Source: a virus. Taken from it: DNA of 28,351 nt. The notes beneath the pieces are model-generated. The model was given only the letters and a program-made list of their open reading frames with translations, was not told where the DNA came from and did not search any database. Shown here piece after piece: positions 16,322 through 23,055 of this stretch; position 1 is the stretch's first letter; each line of letters begins with the position of its first letter. The position numbers were made by a program, and so were the translations under genes. The stretch covers positions 1 through 28,351 of IMG/VR virus record IMGVR_UViG_3300043543_000028. One strand, given 5' to 3'.

Positions 16322-16357
16322 AACCTTGCACGCGGGCGGAAAGGAGGCCCGAGCACC

Positions 16358-16828
16358 ATGAGCAACATCATGACGTTTCGCGCCAGTGTTACGCGGCGCT
16401 ACAATCTCGGAGACTACCAGCACGTGGAAGGGACGGCCGAGGTGGCCGGTCCCGTTCCGGAGGGGCAGACCCCCGAGGAGGTCATTGCCGAGGCACAGGC
16501 GATGCTTGTGCGGCGGCTGACCAAAGAGGTCCTGGTAGGCCACGCGGCGGCCCCGGCACCCGCCCCGGCACCCGCCCCGGCACCTGCCCCGGCACCTGCC
16601 CCGGCACCTGCCCCGGCACCTGCCCCGGCACCTGCCCCGGCACCTGCCCCGGCACCTGCCCCGGCGGCCGATCTGCGGGTCAAGCTCAAGGCGGCTATTG
16701 TCGCCAACCCGCACCTGATCCCGGTCATGCAATCGTTCCTGCATGAGCGCGGGGCACGCGGGCTGCAAAGCGCGCCGGAGGCTCTGCTTCCCGAGCTTGC
16801 GCAGGTGATGGGAGTTGAGGTGGCATGA
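16358..16828 (+). CDS. Protein with N-terminal phage domain and long Ala-Pro linker
   Basis: The 156-aa product has three parts. Residues 1-60 hold a small alpha/beta segment (TFRASVTRRYNLGDYQHVEG and a helix rich in Glu/Ala), resembling a domain often found next to phage recombination genes. Residues about 64-104 are an almost pure Ala-Pro linker. Residues about 105-156 form a helical tail (DLRVKLKAAIVANPHLIPVM and onward). The Shine-Dalgarno AAAGGAGG (16340-16347) lies 10 nt before ATG 16358. The stop overlaps the next start (ATGA at 16825), coupling it to the DUF2800 nuclease. A partner or tether role for the nuclease/SSB pair is plausible, but no catalytic function can be named. Confidence 0.72.
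   Translation: MSNIMTFRASVTRRYNLGDYQHVEGTAEVAGPVPEGQTPEEVIAEAQAMLVRRLTKEVLVGHAAAPAPAPAPAPAPAPAPAPAPAPAPAPAPAPAPAPAPAPAADLRVKLKAAIVANPHLIPVMQSFLHERGARGLQSAPEALLPELAQVMGVEVA
16550..16657 (+). repeat. Nine tandem 12-bp units encoding Ala-Pro-Ala-Pro
   Basis: Nine 12-bp copies run from 16550. The first two end CCC and the next seven are identical units ending CCT, before the array degenerates at 16658. The unit (GCCCCGGCACCT) keeps the reading frame, so slippage changes only the linker length. The seven identical copies point to recent expansion. Confidence 0.9.
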
Positions 16829-17955
16829 CCAAGGCGCATTCAGTCTACAGCCCGAGCGCCGCGAAGCGGTGGCTTTCCTGCCCGGCTTCCATCCGGCTGA
16901 CGGAAGCCGCGCGGCAGCGGGGGATCGAAAACGAGAGCACGTCGCCCTACGCGCTCTCCGGGACCGCCGCCATGGCGGTGCTGGAACAGATGATCCAGCA
17001 GCCGGACGCCACCTACGAGGCCGCCTTCGCCGCCGCCCGCGCACTGCGGGAGGACGCGGCCGAGGGGTTCGACCTGATCGCCAATGATGACAGCCGTAGC
17101 GCCATCTGCAAGGCGGCGGGGCGGCTGCGCGACTTGGCGGGGCGGGCGCTTACCTGGGGGGTCGAAACCCGGGCGGTCATTTTGGAGGAGCCGAGCATCT
17201 GGGGGACCGTTGACTTCTGGGCGCTCACGGATGACGGCACAGTGCTTCACGTCGTGGATTACAAGCACGGCGCGGGCTATCTGGTGTCGGCCGAGAGCAA
17301 TCAGCAGTTGCTTCTTTACGCCGCCGGGCTGATCCGCAACCGCTTGCACAACTACCCGATTCACACGGTGCGGCTTGCGATCTGCCAGCCGCGCCACCAT
17401 GAGGCTTCGGCCGACGGGTGGGATGAGGTGGAAGAGGACGCGGCCTTCGTCGCCGCGTTTCTGCGGGAGGTTGTCCGGCGGCTGGAACGGGCCGAGAAAG
17501 ACCCGCCGGTGACTGGGGATCATTGCCAATACTGCCCGGCGCTTCTGGCCTGTCCGGCCCGCCGCGCTGAGTTCGAGGAGATTGCGAACATGAGTGAAAC
17601 ACTGTCCCCCGAGCAAGCCGACGCCGAGATGATCGCGCGGGCGGTGCGCCTCAAGAAGCGCGTTTCGGATTGGATCGCGGCGGCCGAGCGCGTCGGCCTT
17701 CGCATGATCCAGTCCGGGGTGGAAATGTCCGGACTGCGGACCAAGAGCCGCGCCGGGGCGCTCGCTTGGACGGCAAGCGACGCGGAGGTTATCTCCGAGC
17801 TTTCCGCCTTCATCCCGGAGAGCGATTTTACGTCGCTTTCCCTCTTGACGCCGACGCAGGTGCTCGATAGGTTCGGCGACGCGGCGGGAGTGAAGGAGGC
17901 CGTCGGGAAGCTGGCGCAGCGCAAGCCCTCGCACCTCTATCTCGCCGCAGACTGA
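16825..17955 (+). CDS. DUF2800 nuclease, Cas4/RecB-like with Fe-S cysteines
   Basis: The 376-aa product resembles the DUF2800 family of phage PD-(D/E)XK nucleases. The catalytic core shows GTVD (127-130, Asp130), VVDYKHG (143-149, Asp145-x-Lys147) and a following QQLLLYA helix. Four cysteines in the Cas4/AddB arrangement are present: Cys19, then Cys234-x2-Cys237-x5-Cys243, expected to hold a 4Fe-4S cluster. The region that usually carries a conserved His (GTxxH) reads SGTAAM (residues 45-50), so this His is absent. The enzyme probably resects DNA ends for recombination-dependent replication with the SSB-like protein next door. The ATG overlaps the previous stop (ATGA). Confidence 0.85.
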   Translation: MTKAHSVYSPSAAKRWLSCPASIRLTEAARQRGIENESTSPYALSGTAAMAVLEQMIQQPDATYEAAFAAARALREDAAEGFDLIANDDSRSAICKAAGRLRDLAGRALTWGVETRAVILEEPSIWGTVDFWALTDDGTVLHVVDYKHGAGYLVSAESNQQLLLYAAGLIRNRLHNYPIHTVRLAICQPRHHEASADGWDEVEEDAAFVAAFLREVVRRLERAEKDPPVTGDHCQYCPALLACPARRAEFEEIANMSETLSPEQADAEMIARAVRLKKRVSDWIAAAERVGLRMIQSGVEMSGLRTKSRAGALAWTASDAEVISELSAFIPESDFTSLSLLTPTQVLDRFGDAAGVKEAVGKLAQRKPSHLYLAAD

Positions 17956-17989
17956 CAACCGCAGCAAAACCCAAAGGAGCAACAGGACC

Positions 17990-18547
17990 ATGAGTGACGG
18001 TAAGAACGCCAACGTCCCCACGCCGCGCGGTGTGATCATCTATGAACATCTGTGGGAGCCGGACCAACCGCGCACCCTCAAGGATGGCAGGGTGGTCGGG
18101 GACAACAAGTACGGGGTCCAGTTCGCCGTTGACCCCGACACGGATGAGTTCGAGAAGTTCACTTCCGTGTTCGCGAATATCGCTGGCGTGGATGCGCGGG
18201 TGATGGCTAAGCTGATTACCGAGTCCTTCCCGGCAGTCGGCGACAAGTATCAGGGGATTGACCCGACGCATCTGGTGTTCAAGGCGAAAACCAAGTTTCA
18301 GCCGCCTGTTTTCGACAGCCGGGGCAGGCCGATCCAGTCGGGCGGCGCGTATTCCGGGAGCATCATTCGCGCGCTGGTGCGGCCGTTCATCTACGACTCC
18401 GCGCTGGCCCGGAAGAAGATGCTCGCCCTGCGGCTTCAGGCGGTGCTGGTGGTGGACCCCGGCACTCCGGCCGTGTTCCGGAACGTCAGCGCAAAGGCGC
18501 TGTTCGGCGATCTGATCCAGGACGACGGCGGCGACGTTCCCTTCTGA
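17990..18547 (+). CDS. DUF2815 single-stranded-DNA-binding-like protein
   Basis: The 185-aa product follows the DUF2800 nuclease, the usual partner order in phages. It is expected to coat single-stranded DNA. The body is beta-rich with a YGVQFAVDPDTDEFEKF segment and a GGAYSGSIIRALVRPFIY segment. The last residues, DDGGDVPF, form an acidic tip ending in Pro-Phe like that of bacterial SSB proteins, which recruits partner enzymes. This tail is direct sequence evidence for the SSB role. The start ATG 17990 has AAAGGAG upstream, with a rather long 12-nt spacing. A terminator-like hairpin follows, which would make this a high-abundance product. Confidence 0.85.
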   Translation: MSDGKNANVPTPRGVIIYEHLWEPDQPRTLKDGRVVGDNKYGVQFAVDPDTDEFEKFTSVFANIAGVDARVMAKLITESFPAVGDKYQGIDPTHLVFKAKTKFQPPVFDSRGRPIQSGGAYSGSIIRALVRPFIYDSALARKKMLALRLQAVLVVDPGTPAVFRNVSAKALFGDLIQDDGGDVPF

Positions 18548-18556
18548 CGCCTACCT

Positions 18557-18587
18557 GGGGGCCGGGGCAACCCGGCCCCCCGCCTTT
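18557..18587 (+). terminator. Terminator-like hairpin after the SSB gene
   Basis: Perfect 10-bp arms (18557-18566 and 18571-18580) close a GCAA tetraloop of the very stable GNRA class, 9 bases after the SSB stop. Only three T residues follow (18585-18587), so it may attenuate or protect the 3' end rather than fully stop transcription into the polymerase gene. Confidence 0.6.
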
Positions 18588-18610
18588 CACCATCCATCGG
18601 GAGCAAGAGC

Positions 18611-20545
18611 GTGACGCCTTCCGAGGTAGTCATCGACTTCGAAACAGTTTCCAAGGCGGACCTCGCTAAGACCGGCGCATTCGCCTACGCGCAGGACAAG
18701 ACCACGCGGGTTCTGTGCATGGCGTGGTGTGTGGCGGGCGGTTCCGCAAGCGGTGTGTGGCAGCCCGGCGAGCCGTTCCCGAGGCTTGTCATTACGGCCG
18801 CGCGCGAGGGGCGGCTTGTGGCGCACAACGCCACCTTCGAGTTCGCCATCTGGCAGTATGCGTTACGGCGCGACCTGCCGGACCTGCCCGACCTGTCGCC
18901 GGGGCGCATCTCATGCACCATGGCGCGGGCGGCCTGCGCGGGCTACCCGCTGGCACTGGCCGACGTGGCGGAGGCCATGGGGCTTGAGGCACAGAAAGAC
19001 CCGGCGGGCAAGCGGCTGATCCAAGCGGCGCGGCGGCATTACGAGCGGACGGGTTCCGCCGAGCCGCCGCCGGGGATGACGGCCTATGCGCTGCAAGACG
19101 CGAAGGCGGAGGCCGAGCTGCATCGGAAACTCCCGCCGCTGCCCGAGCGGGAACAACGTATATACCGCTTGGATGCGGAGATCAATGCGCGCGGCATCGG
19201 CCTCGACGTGGCGTCGGCCGAGGCGATCAAGCGAATGGTGGAAGCCGAGGCGGCCGAGGCCCGAGCCGCGTTGACGGAGATCACCGGCGGCGTGGTCAAC
19301 AGCATCAGCGAAGTCGTTAAGATGCTGGCGTGGCTGCGCGGCCATGGGATGCCGGACCTTCCGGACCTCCGGGCCGAGACGGTGGCGAAGGTGCTGAAGT
19401 CCCCGCCAAAGACGGCGCGCAAAACAGCCCTCCGGGTGTTGGGGTTGCGCGCCGACGCGGCGGGATCGGCGGTCAAGAAGATTGACGCGATGCTGTCCTG
19501 TGTCGGCCCGGACGGTCGCATGCGGGGGCTGCTGCAATACTACGGGGCGGTGGCTACCGGCCGCTGGGCCGGGCGGCTGGTTCAGCCGCAGAACCTCCCG
19601 CGCCCCGAGATGGACGTAGACCCGGAGGACTTCCAGCGGCTCCCGCGCGAAGGCATCAAGGCCGTCTATGGCAGCGATCTGCTAAGCGTAGCTAAATCGT
19701 CGCTCCGGCGGCTGCTGTGGGCCGCGCCGGGCAAGGTGTTGGTCCGCGCGGACCTGAGCGCAATCGAAGCCCGGTTGGTCTTTTGGCTCGCTGGCGAGGA
19801 AAAGGCGCTGCAACTCTACCGGGAGAAAGCGGATATCTACTGCGAGATGGCGAGCCGGGTGTTCAACAGGCCCATCACCAAGGCCGACAAGGAAGAACGT
19901 TTCGTAGGCAAAACTTTGGTCCTCGGTTGCGGCTACGGCATGGGCTATCGCAAGCTGCAAGGGACCATTGAAGCTCTCGGGGGCGGCACCGTCGATGACC
20001 TGACGGCTGAACACTATGTAGGAGCGTATCGCAAAGCGTGGCCGCGCGTCGTGGCGGCGTGGTGCGAGCTAGAGCAAGCGGCGGCGCGCGCCTACAGTTC
20101 CATGGGGCGGCCCGTGGAAGCTCTGGCCGGGCGGGTGGCGTTCCGGTGCGACGGGAGCACGATGCGGGTCCGGCTGCCAAGCGGCCGGGTGCTGAGTTGG
20201 CACGGGGTGGAATGGAACCACGAGGAGCAGAACCTGATCGCTGGCCGGGCGGTGGCTAGCAGCGCGGAACGGGGGGCTTTTCAACGGCTTTACGGCGGAG
20301 CGCTGTTGGAGCGCATTACGCAGGCCACGGCGAGGGACGTTATGGCCGACGCCATGCTGGCGGCGGAAGCAAACGGCATGCCAGTCGTGCTTACCGTCCA
20401 TGACGAAATCGTATGTGAAGTTCCCGAAAATAGCGGGGTTGCTGCTGTCAAGACCCTGCTAGACCTGATGCGGACGCCGCCCGCGTGGGCGGGTGGGCTG
20501 CCGTTGGATGCGGAAGCGGAATGCGAAAGGAGATACGGCAAATGA
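18611..20545 (+). CDS. Family A DNA polymerase with 3'-5' exonuclease domain
   Basis: The 644-aa product is the phage replicative polymerase. Exonuclease motifs: Asp9-x-Glu11 in VIDFETV, HNATFE (72-77, with Glu where many family A enzymes have Asp), and Tyr159-x3-Asp163. Polymerase motifs: the TGRWAGRLVQPQNLPR segment (316-331), motif A DLSAIEAR (Asp381), motif B with Lys434 and Tyr442-Gly443, and motif C VHDE (His597-Asp598-Glu599). The length is typical for phage Pol A without a 5' nuclease domain. The likely start is GTG 18611, with GGGAG (18599-18603) upstream and 7-nt spacing. The stop overlaps the next ATG (ATGA). Confidence 0.95.
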   Translation: MTPSEVVIDFETVSKADLAKTGAFAYAQDKTTRVLCMAWCVAGGSASGVWQPGEPFPRLVITAAREGRLVAHNATFEFAIWQYALRRDLPDLPDLSPGRISCTMARAACAGYPLALADVAEAMGLEAQKDPAGKRLIQAARRHYERTGSAEPPPGMTAYALQDAKAEAELHRKLPPLPEREQRIYRLDAEINARGIGLDVASAEAIKRMVEAEAAEARAALTEITGGVVNSISEVVKMLAWLRGHGMPDLPDLRAETVAKVLKSPPKTARKTALRVLGLRADAAGSAVKKIDAMLSCVGPDGRMRGLLQYYGAVATGRWAGRLVQPQNLPRPEMDVDPEDFQRLPREGIKAVYGSDLLSVAKSSLRRLLWAAPGKVLVRADLSAIEARLVFWLAGEEKALQLYREKADIYCEMASRVFNRPITKADKEERFVGKTLVLGCGYGMGYRKLQGTIEALGGGTVDDLTAEHYVGAYRKAWPRVVAAWCELEQAAARAYSSMGRPVEALAGRVAFRCDGSTMRVRLPSGRVLSWHGVEWNHEEQNLIAGRAVASSAERGAFQRLYGGALLERITQATARDVMADAMLAAEANGMPVVLTVHDEIVCEVPENSGVAAVKTLLDLMRTPPAWAGGLPLDAEAECERRYGK

Positions 20546-21024
20546 GGCACGAGCGTTGTCTTTTCATCGGGGTTGACCCCGGCAAGACCGGCGCTGTTGC
20601 GGTCATCAACGATCTTGGCGAAGCGCATTGGGTGGATGATATCCCCCGCCTGGGCGGCGAGGTGGACGCCCACGGGTTCGTCGAGATGTTGCGCGAGTGG
20701 CGGGAGCCGTTCCTTAGCGCCGCAATCGAGCGCACGCAGGCTATGCCGCAGACCCCCCGGAGTGTGTGTCATTCTCTCGGGATGAGCGAAGGCATGGCGC
20801 TGGCCGGGTTGCTTATGCTCTGTGATGTTCGGATCGTTCGCCCTCGCTCCGCCGAGTGGAAGCGCGTCATGCGCGTTCCGGCCGACAAAGCGAAGGCGAA
20901 AGAGATGGCCGAGATGATGTTCCCTGCGATGAAACACCGACTCACGCGGGCGAGTGATCACAACCGAGCGGAGGCGCTGCTGTTGGCCGACTACGCGCGG
21001 CGCATGTGGGAGAAGAACAAGTGA
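20542..21024 (+). CDS. RuvC-like Holliday junction resolvase
   Basis: The 160-aa protein has the RNase H-fold layout of phage RuvC-like resolvases: FIGVDPGKTGA with Asp12, then IERTQAMP with Glu63, and the C-terminal SDHNRAEALLLADYA with Asp139. These positions match the acidic metal-binding set. It should cut branched DNA before packaging or during recombination. ATG 20542 overlaps the polymerase stop and is preceded by AAAGGAG about 10 nt away. Its own stop overlaps the next start (GTGA), placing it in a coupled series with the polymerase and metallophosphoesterase. Confidence 0.88.
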   Translation: MRHERCLFIGVDPGKTGAVAVINDLGEAHWVDDIPRLGGEVDAHGFVEMLREWREPFLSAAIERTQAMPQTPRSVCHSLGMSEGMALAGLLMLCDVRIVRPRSAEWKRVMRVPADKAKAKEMAEMMFPAMKHRLTRASDHNRAEALLLADYARRMWEKNK

Positions 21025-22064
21025 ACAAAGAAACCAAACAGCTTCGGGCGCGGGTTCAGCTACTGGAACGCGCGTTGAAGCGCGCGGAACAGGGGCAGAC
21101 TACGCAAGCCGAAATCCGCAAGAAGATTTTCGGGCTGGCCGCTGCGCCGCCGCGCGTGATCGCGGCCGTCCGGCCGAAGGCCCCCGGCCCGGATGACGGT
21201 GCGCCCGGTGTGCCAGTGCTGATGCTGAGCGACTGGCACGTCGGCGAAACCGTGCATCCTAGCAGCGCCGGTGGCAACCGCTACAACTCGCAGGTTGTGT
21301 TCACGCGCGCGAGCAACCTGATCGTCAACGCCATTCATGTTATCAACCTGCAATGGAAGGCGGTCGGGGAGCGCGGGAAGCCGAAGCAGATCGTTTTGCC
21401 GCTGTTGGGCGATTTTGTCTCGGGGGAAATCCACGATGAGTTGGCGAGAACAAATGACATTGACCCGCTGCCAAGCGTCTTGGCGGCGCGGGATATCCTG
21501 CTGTCCGTGATTCGCAGTCTCACCGATCAATACGGCCGGGTGATCTGCCCCTGCGTGAGCGGCAATCACGGCCGGACAGACCGGAAGCCGACGGCCAAGC
21601 ATATGCTCTGGCGCAACCTGGATTGGCTGATCTACACGCTGCTTGAGCGCGACTTGGCTGGCGACAAGCGCGTGACCATTTTCACGCCCGGCGACAACAT
21701 GGCGTTCTTCGACGTGCATAACGTCCGGTTTCTGGCGATGCACGGGCACGACCTGGGGGTGCGGGGCGGCGACGGGATCATCGGCAGTGTCGGCCCGATC
21801 ATGCGCGGGCGGGCGAAGATGGCCGCTTTCTGCGAGGCCCGCCGGACGCCATTCGATACCCTCTTGCTGGGGCACTGGCATCAGCATATGATGCTGCCTG
21901 GAGTGGTGGTGAACGGGAGCCTCAAGGGGCCGGACGAATATACCCTAGGGGTGCTGCGCGCGAGGCCCGAACCGGCGGGGCAGGCGCTTTTCTTCGTTCA
22001 CCCCACCTACGGGGTCACGTCGCATTGGCTGGTCCGAGTTGAAAGCAAGGGGTCCAAACGATGA
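21021..22064 (+). CDS. Calcineurin-like metallophosphoesterase
   Basis: The 347-aa product (start GTG 21021) has the full set of metal-site motifs: SDWH (70-73), GDF (130-132), GNH (181-183), MHGHD (240-244) and GHWH (284-287). The first 40 residues are a coiled-coil-like Gln/Arg/Glu helix. Such phosphoesterases in replication operons may act as nucleases on DNA ends or structures (SbcD/Mre11-like) or on nucleotides. No SbcC-like partner is seen nearby, so the substrate is unknown. A longer in-frame start at 21006 would overlap the resolvase further; GTG 21021 fits the local overlap pattern. The stop overlaps the next ATG. Confidence 0.9.
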   Translation: MNKETKQLRARVQLLERALKRAEQGQTTQAEIRKKIFGLAAAPPRVIAAVRPKAPGPDDGAPGVPVLMLSDWHVGETVHPSSAGGNRYNSQVVFTRASNLIVNAIHVINLQWKAVGERGKPKQIVLPLLGDFVSGEIHDELARTNDIDPLPSVLAARDILLSVIRSLTDQYGRVICPCVSGNHGRTDRKPTAKHMLWRNLDWLIYTLLERDLAGDKRVTIFTPGDNMAFFDVHNVRFLAMHGHDLGVRGGDGIIGSVGPIMRGRAKMAAFCEARRTPFDTLLLGHWHQHMMLPGVVVNGSLKGPDEYTLGVLRARPEPAGQALFFVHPTYGVTSHWLVRVESKGSKR

Positions 22065-22495
22065 GCGAAACCGAACAGAAGCCGCGTCGCAAGCGTGGTG
22101 GCATTCCTTGGTCGCGTGGTGGTAAGTTCGCTTACGCCACGCAGCAAGCGCCGCTGACGGATGAAGAGATCAAGCAGCGGTTTCCGCGCTACATGCAGGT
22201 TTCGGCGGCGGCGAAGGCGCTGAGCGTCAGTTACGATTCCATCTATACCGCTTGGCGGGATTGGCTGGGGTTGCCGTTCTACACGATCACCAAGCCGGTC
22301 AGGAACCGCGACCGTTTTATCCAAGCGGTGGATATCTGGATGCTGTTGGAGTTCCGCAAGTATAACCGGCTGATGCCGCCGGATCGGCGCAAGCCACACT
22401 CCCGCCTGGAACCTATGCCGCGTGAGATCGGCCGGAAGATCGTGGAAGAATGGGCGGCCCAGGCCGCCGCCCGAGCCAAGGAAGCCGACGAATGA
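22061..22495 (+). CDS. Hypothetical basic protein with possible helix-turn-helix
   Basis: The 144-aa product has a basic N-terminus (KPRRKRGGIPWSRGG) and a segment at residues about 43-70 (MQVSAAAKALSVSYDSIYTA) that reads like a helix-turn-helix, the SxAAKALxVS spacing being typical of DNA-binding or origin-binding factors. The C-terminus is a long Ala/Arg/Glu helix. It lies between the phosphoesterase and the primase-polymerase with ATGA overlaps on both sides, so its abundance should track theirs. A role in loading the primase or marking an origin is possible but not shown. Confidence 0.65.
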   Translation: MSETEQKPRRKRGGIPWSRGGKFAYATQQAPLTDEEIKQRFPRYMQVSAAAKALSVSYDSIYTAWRDWLGLPFYTITKPVRNRDRFIQAVDIWMLLEFRKYNRLMPPDRRKPHSRLEPMPREIGRKIVEEWAAQAAARAKEADE

Positions 22496-23055
22496 CTGAG
22501 GTTCCCGCAGTCTCGCCCGCGTCGCGGTTTTCGCCGCAGAAACTCGCAGCGCAGTTCGTCGAAAAGTTCGGCTGGCCGGTGTTCCCGACGTGCGGGAAGG
22601 TGCCTGCCGTTCGAGGCGTGTCGTGGCAGGACATTGCCGCGCGTAACCCGGCCGAGGTTGCGGCGCAAGAGGGATGGCTTCACGCCGACGGCTACGGCGT
22701 TGCCATCCCGCCGCACGCCATGGTGGTAGACTTGGACACGGATGAAGACGGCGGGCTTGACACGGCCTATCGTGTCGTGGCCGGGTTCCCCGCGCTGCTG
22801 GCGGATAGCGTCAACACCTTGCGCGTTCAGACCCCGAGCGGCGGGCAGCACTGGTATTTCAACGTCGCCGATTTGGAGTTCGAGCCGCGCAGCGGGCGGC
22901 CGTTCGGCGCGGATGTGCCGGTGGATATCAAGGCGTTCGGGGGTTACGTCATCGGCCCCGGCTCTCGCGGCGGTAAATACAAGGCAATCACCAAACCCAA
23001 GGAAATCGCAGTAACGTCTTTTCCTTGGGCCGCCGGGGTCCTGACTGTTCACTGA
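22492..23055 (+). CDS. Bifunctional DNA primase/polymerase (prim-pol domain)
   Basis: The 187-aa product is an archaeo-eukaryotic-type primase-polymerase domain, making primers for phage replication. Visible motifs: FPTCGKVPA near the N-terminus, VVDLDTD with Asp80-x-Asp82, SGGQHWYF (116-123, His120) and VDIKAFGGYV with Asp145. These match the three prim-pol motifs. In many phages this domain is fused to a PriCT domain and a helicase. Here the ORF stops just after the prim-pol domain, and the PriCT-plus-helicase part continues in another frame. The start overlaps the previous stop (ATGA). Confidence 0.88.
   Translation: MTEVPAVSPASRFSPQKLAAQFVEKFGWPVFPTCGKVPAVRGVSWQDIAARNPAEVAAQEGWLHADGYGVAIPPHAMVVDLDTDEDGGLDTAYRVVAGFPALLADSVNTLRVQTPSGGQHWYFNVADLEFEPRSGRPFGADVPVDIKAFGGYVIGPGSRGGKYKAITKPKEIAVTSFPWAAGVLTVH

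Noticed and set aside
16333-16350. Small GGGC/GCCC hairpin around the ribosome site at 16340-16347
   Set aside because: Only four base pairs; expected by chance in GC-rich DNA.
16550-16657. 12-bp array considered as a CRISPR or iteron array
   Set aside because: There are no spacers, the units are contiguous and in frame, and they encode an Ala-Pro linker inside a gene.
15518-18039. Two long minus-strand frames opposite the SNF2 and DUF2800 genes
   Set aside because: They contain reversed repeat translations (RGRC runs) and cross gene borders, while the plus-strand genes carry all helicase and nuclease motifs.
18680-18690. HNATFE instead of HNxxFD in the polymerase exonuclease site as a sign of lost proofreading
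   Set aside because: Glu at this place seems common in phage polymerases of this type as I recall, and the other acidic residues are intact; not treated as a defect.
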